DNA of 64,000 nucleotides from Candidatus Rifleibacteriota bacterium (GCA_015233155.1 JADFYG010000005.1:1-64000); one strand, 5' to 3'. Counted from the first letter of the stretch, positions 19,640-28,914 are shown. The notes: a model not told the origin generated them from the letters alone. Numbers and translations are program-made.

Positions 19640-20229
19640 ACAACAAGATGATCCTCCCCGTGGAATCCGAAAATGATCCGTGGGAAAAGCAGATTATAAA
19701 GCAAATCGCCGGCTATATGACTGAAGACAACTATCAGTTTAAATTCATTGCTGATGATTGCCTGGAACTATATCTCCAGGGCAAAAATCTTATTATGCGT
19801 ATGCTTGTCTATGCCCACAACAAACATCTTGTTATACGTATTCCAGCATTCATCCGCGGAGATACCGACCTTCGGCGTCTCGATTTCCTGCTTGCAGTCA
19901 TGAAGATAATGAACGATTATTTTGACATCAGACTTGAATTGGCAGACGACGGACATAGCCTTTCCGGATCCTCAAACCACGTCCTGGAAGATGGCACTAT
20001 CACACGGTCTCAGTTTTCCCAATGTTTTTCAGTTGTGGCTTTTCTGGTTGACGAATCATATCCTCGTCTGATGAAGATACTATGCACACCTCCAGGAGTT
20101 CTTGCCGAGACTTCGCCGTCGCAGATTACAGAAGAGTCTATGCCTGATGAACGCGCTTCCGACGACGAACCAGATAATTCAGACGAATTAGAACAACCTG
20201 CGTCTGATATCAAACGTCAGATCAATTAA
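19636..20229 (+). CDS. YbjN-domain protein
   Basis: 197 residues. Residues about 10-150 match the pattern of the YbjN family, a fold resembling type III secretion chaperones: an N-terminal helix, then paired strands (YQFKFIADDCLELYLQGKNL, then HLVIRIPAFI) and a helical segment (LDFLLAVMKIMNDYFDIRLE). The C-terminal 45 residues are acidic and disordered. YbjN proteins are cytosolic, and overexpression studies in E. coli link them to motility and stress; the biochemical role is unknown. The gene begins within the stop of the preceding small ORF and is followed by a weak hairpin and T run near 20275. Confidence 0.7.
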   Translation: MNNKMILPVESENDPWEKQIIKQIAGYMTEDNYQFKFIADDCLELYLQGKNLIMRMLVYAHNKHLVIRIPAFIRGDTDLRRLDFLLAVMKIMNDYFDIRLELADDGHSLSGSSNHVLEDGTITRSQFSQCFSVVAFLVDESYPRLMKILCTPPGVLAETSPSQITEESMPDERASDDEPDNSDELEQPASDIKRQIN

Positions 20230-20328
20230 GCAGGCGTGCAAAACAATGACAAAAATCACGATCCAACGATTGCCTGTTTTTTCTTGCATACCAAACTGAT
20301 GTTCGCCTTCCTCGAAAGGAGAGCCTGA

Positions 20329-21429
20329 ATGCCCTTGTTCCGCCAAATTCGATACGCCATGATCGTTGGAATGTTTCTTTTTTGCGTGTCATCACTCATT
20401 GGTAATCAAAACCGCCTTCCGGAATGGTATCGATTTTCTGCCACACTGAATGGATCGCCCAGTATAGGAACACAATCCCAATTGCTTGCCACACTTTCAG
20501 CTCTGATCGGTGATATCCACGATATAGAAGTTCAGTTGATGCTTCCAACCGGATGGATTGCATCTCCGTCAAGCGCCCGACTGGATCACATTCCAGTGGG
20601 GGAAGGCCACATGTTTCGCTTTTGCCTGACTCCGTCCGGCGCGCTTCCCAATGGCTCAATCGGTTGTTCGTTCACAGCCATGTCGCCAAAACAAGCCATA
20701 CTTGAACATTGCAGGACTCTTGGGGCTGACGGCGCAGAGATTGCCCGTTCTACGCAGGCTTTGCCGGAAAAGTCCGGCGGGTTCACCGACGTGGCATTTG
20801 CGCTCTTTCCCGAGGAAGGATTTTATCCGCTCAGTTCGGATATGTGGCTGGACTACGACGACCGATTGAAAACCGGGGAAATGCAACGCGGGCCATCCTT
20901 TTACAAGGATCCCCTCATCACCACATTTCAGGCCCGAACAGATATAGAGATGTATGAGCGTCTCAAGGCAAAACTTGCATCGGAACCGGCATTTGCAAAA
21001 ACACTTCAGGAGACGGGTATAGACCTTGCCAGGAAACGTGCTGACGTATGTGCAGGGTATTATGTAGTGGCCCTGGAAGCCTTTCTCAAAGGTTCGTTCA
21101 GTGAAACCGAGTCTGCACTGAATGCATTTAACGCTGTAGAAAGCGAGATTAAGGATGACCGTTTGGGTGATTTGCAAACTGCTGCCGGAAATCTTCGTGC
21201 GCTGACATTATGGTCGAAAGGCGATCGTAAGAGTGCCGAAGCGATTCTTCGTGCAACATTTTATCAGCGACGCAAGGCTGCAGTACAACGTTATGTGCTG
21301 CGCAACCTAGGTCTGTTAAGCCTTGAAAGAGGAGATCATGTCAACGCACGAGAGAGTTTCCGTCTGGCCCTGGATTTAAAACCATCTTATGCGCTTCTTA
21401 GCAAAGAATTTTCCGCTCTGAAAAAATAA
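20329..21429 (+). CDS. Exported protein with C-terminal TPR-like repeats
   Basis: 366 residues; ATG preceded by AAGGAG. The N-terminal segment MIVGMFLFCVSSLIG looks like a signal peptide. Residues about 30-130 have alternating strands like an Ig or beta-sandwich domain. From about 230 onward the protein is helical with TPR-like units, the clearest being the last (LRNLGLLSLERGDHVNARES, then FRLALDLKPSY). I recognise no enzyme motif. It sits 38 bases ahead of the large HEAT gene on the same strand, suggesting one transcript. Confidence 0.7.
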   Translation: MPLFRQIRYAMIVGMFLFCVSSLIGNQNRLPEWYRFSATLNGSPSIGTQSQLLATLSALIGDIHDIEVQLMLPTGWIASPSSARLDHIPVGEGHMFRFCLTPSGALPNGSIGCSFTAMSPKQAILEHCRTLGADGAEIARSTQALPEKSGGFTDVAFALFPEEGFYPLSSDMWLDYDDRLKTGEMQRGPSFYKDPLITTFQARTDIEMYERLKAKLASEPAFAKTLQETGIDLARKRADVCAGYYVVALEAFLKGSFSETESALNAFNAVESEIKDDRLGDLQTAAGNLRALTLWSKGDRKSAEAILRATFYQRRKAAVQRYVLRNLGLLSLERGDHVNARESFRLALDLKPSYALLSKEFSALKK

Positions 21430-21467
21430 AAGCCCCGAGAACCTCGAGAAAGTAGGGAAAACATTTC

Positions 21468-23846
21468 ATGGATGCCATTCAGACGCTTCTGGAAGATCTT
21501 CGATCATCGGATCCGTCGATTCGTTTCTCGGTTCTGAACAGAATCGAAAGCATGGAATGGACGGCGGACCAGGTGAACGCCTTTCAGTCAATGCTCTTGG
21601 CAGAAACTGATCCGGGAGCCCGATTTCATTTGCAAAAGATTCTCGCCCATATCGAACACAAAAAGTGCGGGCAGGAAGCTCAAGGGGAGCGTGTTGCTGA
21701 AGTAGAAAGGCTTATAGCATCTCCAGAACGTGATGATTTAGGGCTGGCGCTGATTCTAGAAGGAATAAAGCGTTCCGAGGCACCGCTGGTAGCAATGGCA
21801 CTTCGCGATGCTCACTGGCATGAGTTTTCCGCAGAACTGCTTCCATTCGTCCTCCAGTTTTTCAAAAAATTTGGTTCTTTCGAAGATGCACAAACAATTG
21901 AACCTCTGTGTCGACATCCTGATCCACGTGTGCTGGCGGCTGCAGTCGAGGCGCTTGAAAAATTAAGCCCTGATAGCCTTAAGGGACTGATTGTTCCACT
22001 TCTGGTTAACCCGGTGCATGGAATACGATCCAGAGCAGTTCGCCTGCTTTATCGCTGGGATCCCCAGGAAGCCTTGCGCCATTTCGAAGCCATGTTGTTT
22101 TCTGAGGACCCGGTAGACCGGCAGGCGGCATTGTTTCACGCCTTCTTTTTTCCGTTTCCGGATATCGAGCCACTTATGCTTCGCTTCCTCGGAATGGAAA
22201 CTGACCCGGCACTTCTTTTGCGCGCAGGATATCTGTTTCGAGCTAACCCGCAACCGGAGGAACCTCTGAGATTGCTGGAAGTGCTTGAAGCAAGCGGAGG
22301 ATCCCGGCATAAAATGATTGAAGAGATTCTGAAAGGAGTCTTGCAGTCACTTTCTCAAGCCGGATTAGTCCAAAAAACACCTGAACAGCTTATGATCGAG
22401 TTGCATGAGGTTCATGCTAAACGAAAATTGAATCATTTGCTCGATGCATGTCGTCTGGGTCTGCTTTCAACCGATGTTCCCTCGCGAAAAATATCAGTTA
22501 TGCGCCTGTTCGAACTCGCCCGGACGGGCCATTCTGAAGCCACGCAACTTTTGCAACGCCACATTGCTGGTGAAACGGTGCCGGAAATAAAAACACTGAT
22601 TTCACAACAAATTGGTTCTTTTGAACGCCCCGCCGCCGCTTCGTCGGCCCAGGCAGTAAAAATCGACCTGGACACACTGTCCCCGGATGAACGTCTGAGC
22701 AAACTGGCAGAACTTGACCGAAGTACATTGAGATTGCTTCAACCAAAACTTCGCGATTTCCTGCGTCAAAAAGCAACAGCGAATGAAAAGGTCGCCCTCA
22801 TCCGAACATATGGCAGGGTCGGCGAAAAATCAGATGCTTCCACTTTGCAGGGATGTCTGAATGATTCGGCCCCGGAAGTATTGGCCGCAACCATAGAGAT
22901 ACTGCAAAAGCTTGATCCTGACACCTTGTTTCCTTTTTTACCGAAGTTGATTCAACATTCGGCAGATGAGGTTCGTATTGCCGCATTACAAGCTTTTTCA
23001 CTGTTCGACAAAAAACAGGCGATAACTCTTGTCGAAAAAATGATGCTGTCGATCCAGCCCAAGCAACGACGCATGGCAATTTTCAGTGCCGGACAGTTCG
23101 ATTTTCCATCGATCCGGGAAGTGTTGAGTATAGCACTGACTCAGGAAAGTGACCCGGAAAATCTCGGGTTGATTATAGCAGTCCTGAAAGCAAACATTGA
23201 TGAAGATGTACTGTTACAGATTTTGAGAGTAACGCGCAATTCCTCCGGCGAAAAAAAAGACATTCTAAGTAATGCCCTTGGCGAAGGGGCAAGAATTCTT
23301 ATTCGAGAGAAACTGTCAACTCAGGAAACCCCGGAAACGTTGATTTCACTTTTAGGTTCTCGGCTTGACGCTGAATCAGAGAAAAAACGCGTCGCCCCAC
23401 CCTCTTATGCACTTAATAACATTCAAAGCCTACGCAAACAACAGACTGAAAAGAAGACTGAATCAGCGACAGAACATGGGGAATCTCTTGTTCAATTTAC
23501 GCTCGTATCCATTGGCACCGGAGCTATTATCGTTTTTTTGATCTGGTATTTCTTCTTATCTCCTGTTCCAGAAACGGAAAAACAGCCGGTATCGGGAAAA
23601 AATGCGACTGCTACAGCGGCGCCTGAGTTTGACGGAAGCTCCCGCGATATAACCGGAACAATTACATTCGTTGATCCCGGCGGACAAGGAATTATGGTGA
23701 AATCCGGAACAGGGGAACACTATTATGTCATGGTAAAAAAAGCAGCCGGTCAGACTTGGCAAAAAGGCGAGCCCTTCCACGGACAAATCCGTCCATATAA
23801 ACGAGATCGCCAGACAATTCTCGCCGAATTTCTCATGTCCCTCTAA
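21468..23846 (+). CDS. Membrane-anchored HEAT-repeat protein
   Basis: 792 residues. About residues 1-660 are a continuous series of HEAT/armadillo-type helical pairs, for example HPDPRVLAAAVEALEKLSPD and HSADEVRIAALQAFSLFDKK. One hydrophobic segment (about 676-698, including TGAIIVFLIWYFFLS) follows. The last 90 residues contain a small beta domain (ITGTITFVDPGGQGIMVKSG). HEAT arrays are protein-interaction surfaces; this one would sit on one side of the inner membrane with the beta domain on the other. Topology and partner are unknown. It belongs to a set of three HEAT proteins in the window (also 33371 and 61364). Confidence 0.85.
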   Translation: MDAIQTLLEDLRSSDPSIRFSVLNRIESMEWTADQVNAFQSMLLAETDPGARFHLQKILAHIEHKKCGQEAQGERVAEVERLIASPERDDLGLALILEGIKRSEAPLVAMALRDAHWHEFSAELLPFVLQFFKKFGSFEDAQTIEPLCRHPDPRVLAAAVEALEKLSPDSLKGLIVPLLVNPVHGIRSRAVRLLYRWDPQEALRHFEAMLFSEDPVDRQAALFHAFFFPFPDIEPLMLRFLGMETDPALLLRAGYLFRANPQPEEPLRLLEVLEASGGSRHKMIEEILKGVLQSLSQAGLVQKTPEQLMIELHEVHAKRKLNHLLDACRLGLLSTDVPSRKISVMRLFELARTGHSEATQLLQRHIAGETVPEIKTLISQQIGSFERPAAASSAQAVKIDLDTLSPDERLSKLAELDRSTLRLLQPKLRDFLRQKATANEKVALIRTYGRVGEKSDASTLQGCLNDSAPEVLAATIEILQKLDPDTLFPFLPKLIQHSADEVRIAALQAFSLFDKKQAITLVEKMMLSIQPKQRRMAIFSAGQFDFPSIREVLSIALTQESDPENLGLIIAVLKANIDEDVLLQILRVTRNSSGEKKDILSNALGEGARILIREKLSTQETPETLISLLGSRLDAESEKKRVAPPSYALNNIQSLRKQQTEKKTESATEHGESLVQFTLVSIGTGAIIVFLIWYFFLSPVPETEKQPVSGKNATATAAPEFDGSSRDITGTITFVDPGGQGIMVKSGTGEHYYVMVKKAAGQTWQKGEPFHGQIRPYKRDRQTILAEFLMSL

Positions 23847-23884
23847 GCTCGACCGATACCAAGCACCTTCAGGAGTTAATTATC

Positions 23885-24232
23885 ATGATAACCTTTACCT
23901 GCCGAACAGATCGCGGTATCATAATCTTTGATATCGGTGGTGAAGTCTGCATCTACAATGTAGATAAACTGAAAGAAGCCGTGAATCTCTCAAAAGTGAA
24001 AGGTGTTTACAATTTCATTTTCAATATAAGTAATGTGGAATATCTTGATTCGACGGCAATCCAGTATCTTCTTGCGTTCTCTCACGAACTAAAAGGAAAC
24101 AAGGGAAGGTTGGTAATTGTAAACCCTAATGAAGATGTTCTACACACATTGTCACTTTGCCGGGCGGAAAGGATTCTCACCATAACCTCGTCGGAATACG
24201 ATGCCCTTAACCAACTAACAATGATTACCTGA
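23885..24232 (+). CDS. STAS-domain protein (anti-sigma factor antagonist-like)
   Basis: 115 residues; GGAG nine bases ahead of the ATG. A single STAS domain fills the protein. The conserved loop VEYLDSTAIQYLL carries Ser56 at the position phosphorylated in SpoIIAA and RsbV. Such proteins switch a partner by binding an anti-sigma kinase or sensor when unphosphorylated. No RsbW-type kinase or PP2C phosphatase lies nearby, so its partners must be encoded elsewhere. A second STAS protein is at 40557. Confidence 0.88.
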   Translation: MITFTCRTDRGIIIFDIGGEVCIYNVDKLKEAVNLSKVKGVYNFIFNISNVEYLDSTAIQYLLAFSHELKGNKGRLVIVNPNEDVLHTLSLCRAERILTITSSEYDALNQLTMIT

Positions 24233-24336
24233 CCTCGCCGTCTCTCATATATGCCTTCTGATGCCCCGAACATAATTCTCAGTTCAGTATTACTCCCAGA
24301 ACTGGCCTGATCTTGTGATCACATTATAACCCCGGA

Positions 24337-24468
24337 CTACTGTTCCAGAATACGTCCGCGATAGAAAATGACGAACTTGCAGTGCGTGCAATTCAAGGTG
24401 TGATACGGAGACAAACGACCGTTATGAGTCTTTTGAACCATAGGCGCGTTGCATTGTGGGCACAACAT
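24337..24468 (-). CDS. Small zinc-ribbon protein (43 residues)
   Basis: The start at 24468 is set by a perfect AGGAGG eight bases upstream; the longer frame from 24540 adds residues without support. Two CxxC pairs (CPQC near the N-terminus and CTHC about 24 residues later) make a four-Cys zinc ribbon, of the kind found in small nucleic-acid or protein-binding modules. The rest is short basic and aromatic strands ending FYRGRILEQ. The gene is a lone minus-strand unit, divergent from the sensor gene. Function unknown. Confidence 0.7.
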   Translation of the reverse strand: MLCPQCNAPMVQKTHNGRLSPYHTLNCTHCKFVIFYRGRILEQ

Positions 24469-24494
24469 ATTTTTAGCCTCCTGTGCATGATTTT

Positions 24495-24522
24495 TTTTGA
24501 TGCTTTTTCGGGCTTCTATAAA
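24495..24522 (+). promoter_or_regulatory. Candidate promoter of the sensor/TPR operon
   Basis: TTTTGA (24495-24500), a 16-base spacer and TATAAA (24517-24522), in the divergent gap ahead of the gene at 24576. The -10 is good, the -35 poor. Confidence 0.35.
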
Positions 24523-24575
24523 ATATATCGGCATATTCAATCATTTTCCGAAGTATTTTTTGTAATTTCTCCATC

Positions 24576-25925
24576 ATGAGCCACCAAAGCCGATTTAGAA
24601 GCATAAATCCAACATCTGTTGTCTATCTGATCACTAGTATCATCGTCTTTTTGATTGCCTATCTGACAATCGACTCGATCAGAAGTGAGCAGACGCACAA
24701 TCGTTTCGATGCAGAACAGAAGTTGAAAGCTGTCGTCGATCTGGCAGTCGATGACATTGCCCGCTCTCTTGGTTCTGTTCGCGACTCCCTTCGCCTCCTT
24801 TCCCGAATGCCGGCGATGCGCGACAGTAAGGCTGGCGGAACGCTTCACCCAGCAATCAATCCCGTCATCAACAGCATCGAACCGATTCTGGATAAAATAG
24901 AAGAAGGTATCGTGTCTGGTGAGCATCGCTGGTCGGAAGGCATCGAACATATAAGTGATCTGGCCTGTCTTACAGAGGCTTTCGCTCGCCGAATTATGCT
25001 ATTGACCGGATTAAGAACAACTTCCGATGAAGAATCAACCGAAGAACGTATACCCGGTATCATAACGACTAATCCCATTGCCATCCCGATAATACCGTCG
25101 TTTTGTCAATGTTGCGTGGCACAACTTCGAACGTTTCTTGTCTCAAATTTACAAGTTATCGAATCGGCAACTGAGCTTATCGACACAATATTTTCATTGG
25201 GAAATCCTATTCCGGGTAATCTCATGGAAGTAGAAGGTCTATTGCGCACAAGTCTCAACGACCGAGATTTGATTCGATCCGTCGCCATCCAGGACATGTC
25301 GGGAAAAAAACTTGTCGAAGCAGCTGAGATTGGCCCATCCTTCCAGCTTCTTGGGGGTTGGTCTCGAAAGGCCATTTCCGCCGGGCATCCTTTCTATCCT
25401 GGACCAGTCTGGTTCGACGAAGGTCTGGGAAAACCCTTATGGCAGGCTGCCGTACCTATTCGAGATCTGCAAAGGCGTCCGTTCGGACTTCTGACTTCCA
25501 GAATAGACCTTGGTTTTTTGCAGGAAATAGCTGCAAAATCACGACTTTCAAATGCATCCTATCTTCTCGTTGTCGACGAAGATGGTGTAATCATTGGCCA
25601 CCCGCGTCCGTCACAGATCATTCAGCAAATGAACGTTTCTCACTCAAACAGCGCGGTGGCTGAAGCTATCGCAGGGAATGATGGAATACGGGAAATCTCA
25701 ATCGGCGGAACTTCCTTTCTTGCAGCCTATCGTTATCTGAAAAATGTCGATGAATCCTCACTCCCCGGTTGGGGGATTTTGTATCTTGCTCCGACTACCG
25801 AAGTCATACCCTCATTCTTCAACATTGCTTTTAATGCCATTGCGATTGCACTCATAGCTCTTTATGTCGTATTTTATCTTTCCGGTCTGATCTTAAGCTC
25901 CTTTGAAGAAGAGATGGAACCATGA
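24576..25925 (+). CDS. Cache-type membrane sensor without output domain
   Basis: 449 residues, no clear ribosome binding site. Two membrane segments (about 15-35 and 415-440) bracket an extracytoplasmic region of 380 residues. Its C-terminal part fits a dCache-type ligand-binding domain (VAIQDMSGKKLVEAAEI and YLLVVDEDGVIIGHPRPS, then the aromatic-rich YRYLKN segment). After the second membrane helix only about 10 acidic residues remain, so there is no HAMP, kinase, GGDEF or methyl-accepting domain. It must signal through a partner. The stop overlaps the next gene by ATGA. Possible partners in the operon are the two TPR proteins, with the CHASE2-GGDEF protein after them. Confidence 0.75.
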   Translation: MSHQSRFRSINPTSVVYLITSIIVFLIAYLTIDSIRSEQTHNRFDAEQKLKAVVDLAVDDIARSLGSVRDSLRLLSRMPAMRDSKAGGTLHPAINPVINSIEPILDKIEEGIVSGEHRWSEGIEHISDLACLTEAFARRIMLLTGLRTTSDEESTEERIPGIITTNPIAIPIIPSFCQCCVAQLRTFLVSNLQVIESATELIDTIFSLGNPIPGNLMEVEGLLRTSLNDRDLIRSVAIQDMSGKKLVEAAEIGPSFQLLGGWSRKAISAGHPFYPGPVWFDEGLGKPLWQAAVPIRDLQRRPFGLLTSRIDLGFLQEIAAKSRLSNASYLLVVDEDGVIIGHPRPSQIIQQMNVSHSNSAVAEAIAGNDGIREISIGGTSFLAAYRYLKNVDESSLPGWGILYLAPTTEVIPSFFNIAFNAIAIALIALYVVFYLSGLILSSFEEEMEP

Positions 25926-27715
25926 AATTTATACTCGTCCCGATAAGCACGTTATTACTTTTAATCGCTATTCTTGCATTACCATTAGAATGTAAAGCCT
26001 CCTCCGGAGCTGTTGTCCTAATGGAAGAAGCAGTGAAAAATCGCTCACGCGGGGCTCAGGCCAATTCCTTCAAGTTGTTGCGACAAGCTATTTCTGAAGC
26101 ACAACGCCAGGATCAGAAAACGCTCGCCCGTCTCATGCTCGGGGATTTTCTACAGGAGGCCGGCCATCTTGATGAAGCACGTGATATTTATGAAGAGGTT
26201 ATCGCAAGCTCGGCTGAGGGTGAGGCCATGGCTGAGGCGCATTTCCGACTAGCCCAGATATTCCAGCGGACAGGCTTATTTGAAAAAAGCCGGACAATGG
26301 CCAACGAACTTCTCAATAAATTTCCAGCCACAGAGTATGCGCAACTCGCCAGAATGTTGCTGAAAACCATCGACCATTCCACTTTATCCACCGACAATGC
26401 AACAAAACCCATTACAGCTCAGTCTTCGTCTGCAACCCCAAAGATCGAGAAGTCCGATAAATTGCGGGAGGCATCTTTTCTTAGGCCAATAAAAAATTCG
26501 CCCATGAAACCATTTTCCGGAAAAGAAGAAAAGAAAATATCAGAAATCCCTGAAATTCCGACAACGGCAGTTTCATCGCAGGAAACATCATCACCGACAG
26601 TCGAAGAAACAAGTATGATTTCAGCAAATGCATTCCCCGAAGACAACTCAAACTCGAACTCCTGCATAGACAAAGTTCGCAAAGTCGAAGACAAGCTCGC
26701 ATCTCCCTCTCTCCCGGATACCACAACTACTTCAAGTGTAAAAACCAACACTACAAACGACATTACAAAAGGGGCAACAAAAAAATCGGCGGGATCTTTT
26801 CGAGTCGTGGATTTTTCCGAACTGAAAGATCTGAAAGATTCCACGAATAAGAGTATCGAAGCCCCGGCCAATCTCACTCCAGGTGATTTGCTTGTCTACA
26901 AACCGATTTCACAGGCTGAACAAGAAGAAATGGCTAGTTCTATTCTTGTCGATCAAAATATCCTTAAAGAACACCCGGACGCTTTCGGTAATGATGACGT
27001 GCTATTTCGATTGGCTGTTTCAACTGCCCGATTCGGAGAACACCTTGAGGCCTGCAAGCTCTTCGACAAACTCCTTTCCTCATATCCATCATCCCCGCGT
27101 GTCGAGGATGCTTATCTTGAATCAGTAAGATTGCGTGCCATTCTAAAAGCATTTCCAGCGGTCATGAAATGGGGAGCCACTTTTTTAAAGACTTTTCCCA
27201 CATCGAAACGCCGTCCTGACGTAGAACGATTGATCGAATATGCTCGCACACAAACCAGAAAAGGAGCAAAGAAGGATGCCCCCGCCTCCTCAATGTCATT
27301 TCACGATGCAGATTCAGAATTATTACGTGCCGATCCAAGATATATTAAGGCACGCGAGCGTCTGGATGCGCATCGTTATGCGCTTGCCATGACCGATTTG
27401 AAGACACTTTCGATTGATCACCCCAAAGCTCCTCTGGTGTGGTATGATCTAGCCTTAGTGCAAATGCAAGGGCATGCGTTTAAAGATGCCGAACGGAGTT
27501 TGAATACGCTTTTCGTCCTGCAACCCGAAAATGCTGAGGCTCGCTCACTGATGGGATATATTCACTTCCAATCGAAGCAATATGATCAAGCTGCAGCCGA
27601 TTACGATCGCGCTGGAACCACTAAAAAAAGTGGGCTGACTTTTTTTGACCCGGAATTCGCTGCCCGACGCATGGAAAAAACTGCACGCCGCCCTCAAAGC
27701 GGCACCAACCCCTGA
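25922..27715 (+). CDS. Exported TPR protein with Ser/Thr-rich linker
   Basis: 597 residues. A signal peptide (about 1-26, LLLLIAILALPLECKA) leads to an N-terminal TPR block (30-140; AEAHFRLAQIFQRTGLFEKS), a low-complexity Ser/Thr/Lys-rich linker (about 150-310) and a second TPR block (330-580; PLVWYDLALVQMQGHAFKDA). The first block resembles the YbgF/CpoB-type tail module. It is translated together with the preceding Cache protein, whose sensory region also faces the periplasm, so direct contact between the two is a reasonable guess. The linker composition resembles that of the anti-sigma protein at 4922. Confidence 0.8.
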   Translation: MKFILVPISTLLLLIAILALPLECKASSGAVVLMEEAVKNRSRGAQANSFKLLRQAISEAQRQDQKTLARLMLGDFLQEAGHLDEARDIYEEVIASSAEGEAMAEAHFRLAQIFQRTGLFEKSRTMANELLNKFPATEYAQLARMLLKTIDHSTLSTDNATKPITAQSSSATPKIEKSDKLREASFLRPIKNSPMKPFSGKEEKKISEIPEIPTTAVSSQETSSPTVEETSMISANAFPEDNSNSNSCIDKVRKVEDKLASPSLPDTTTTSSVKTNTTNDITKGATKKSAGSFRVVDFSELKDLKDSTNKSIEAPANLTPGDLLVYKPISQAEQEEMASSILVDQNILKEHPDAFGNDDVLFRLAVSTARFGEHLEACKLFDKLLSSYPSSPRVEDAYLESVRLRAILKAFPAVMKWGATFLKTFPTSKRRPDVERLIEYARTQTRKGAKKDAPASSMSFHDADSELLRADPRYIKARERLDAHRYALAMTDLKTLSIDHPKAPLVWYDLALVQMQGHAFKDAERSLNTLFVLQPENAEARSLMGYIHFQSKQYDQAAADYDRAGTTKKSGLTFFDPEFAARRMEKTARRPQSGTNP

Positions 27716-27726
27716 AGGAGAGTTGT

Positions 27727-28809
27727 ATGAATAACGAACAACGTCAGAACATCGAAGCCTTCATCAACGAAGCTGATTCCAGTCGTGAAGCAGATGACTG
27801 GAGCGCCGTCAAACAGAATTGTCTTAAAGCCCTTGAAGAATATGTCCGACTGGAAGACGAAGAAGATGTCATCGTCACCCCAGAAGACAAAGATCTGAAG
27901 GCAAAGCTTGAGAAATTCATCACCGAAGCCGACGGCAAACTGGCACTTGTGCAACGTGACCTGGGTATGGCTGCTCTTGCCGGTAAGGATTATTCCCGCG
28001 CAGTCGACGCTCTTGAAGAAGCCATCGATCTTGCCGCCGAAACCGATGTCGCCTTCCTGGAATCCGTCAAAAAAGATCTCGATAAGGCTCGTATCCGTGA
28101 GCACAATCAGAAAATATATCGCGAGATTACACCGTTTGTGACTCGAGGCGATGAATTCCGAAACGAGGGGAACTTTGGCGAAGCTATTCTCGAATATCAG
28201 GAAGCCTTAGCACTTACTGTCGGCCTGCCAGCCGAACATCGTTTTCTGAATTATATTCACGAAGCAGTTCTCGAAGCTCGTCGAGAACTGGTGAAACCCT
28301 ACATGGGCAGGATCTCTCGCGCCGTAGATACCGGAAAGCTTTCATATGCTTATAAACTTCTACAACGCGCTCAGTTGCTGATCGGAAATGATGATACAAT
28401 CTATCTTGCATTTTTTGAACAGATAAAAGAAAACATTGCAAAAAGTCTTTCTGCCGAAGATCGTGAAGACGTTGAAGAAGTGGAAGCTCCAGATGACTGG
28501 TCTCAGGCCGTAAAGGACTACGAAGAAGCCCTGAATCTGTATTCGTCATATTCGGTTGCCGACCCGCTCGCCCCCGCTTATCGTGACGGCAATATTTATG
28601 AAGACCGTTTTGTTGCCAGCCGACGTAAGCTAGCTATGCTGTATTATAAGCGAGCCGAAAGATTGAAGGAAAAGGCTGAATTCAGCAGAGCACTGAAGAA
28701 CTTCAAGGAGGCACTCAAGTTATTGCCACGCGAAGACGACGAAATTCGTCACAAGTCGTTTCGGCAAATACGCGAACTCCGCGCACAGCTTTCCGCGCGC
28801 ACCGGCTGA
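27727..28809 (+). CDS. Cytosolic TPR-like helical protein
   Basis: 360 residues; AAGGAG ahead of the ATG. No signal peptide or membrane segment. The protein is acidic and almost entirely helical, with TPR-like units (DLGMAALAGKDYSRAVDALE, RGDEFRNEGNFGEAILEYQE, YKRAERLKEKAEFSRALKNF). It follows the exported TPR gene by 11 bases, so the operon places TPR proteins on both sides of the membrane around the Cache sensor. No catalytic motif is visible. Confidence 0.8.
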   Translation: MNNEQRQNIEAFINEADSSREADDWSAVKQNCLKALEEYVRLEDEEDVIVTPEDKDLKAKLEKFITEADGKLALVQRDLGMAALAGKDYSRAVDALEEAIDLAAETDVAFLESVKKDLDKARIREHNQKIYREITPFVTRGDEFRNEGNFGEAILEYQEALALTVGLPAEHRFLNYIHEAVLEARRELVKPYMGRISRAVDTGKLSYAYKLLQRAQLLIGNDDTIYLAFFEQIKENIAKSLSAEDREDVEEVEAPDDWSQAVKDYEEALNLYSSYSVADPLAPAYRDGNIYEDRFVASRRKLAMLYYKRAERLKEKAEFSRALKNFKEALKLLPREDDEIRHKSFRQIRELRAQLSARTG

Positions 28810-28914
28810 AGCTGATTGCGCGGCACTTATTTTCATATAAATCACTTCGTTTGACCATATCTTGCCCTGTGTCTGAAGAAAAGCAGGTCGAATGACTATA
28901 TCTGGACACAGATA

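Noticed and set aside
20250-20290. Possible terminator after the YbjN-like gene
   Set aside because: CAGGC and GCCTG arms are over 30 bases apart and, although six T follow, no compact stem forms.
20656-21177. Antisense ORF of 173 codons
   Set aside because: Cys-rich irregular product opposite a real gene with a good start.
28810-28914. Possible cyclic-di-GMP riboswitch ahead of the diguanylate cyclase
   Set aside because: The GEMM core sequences are not present; only a simple inverted repeat is seen.
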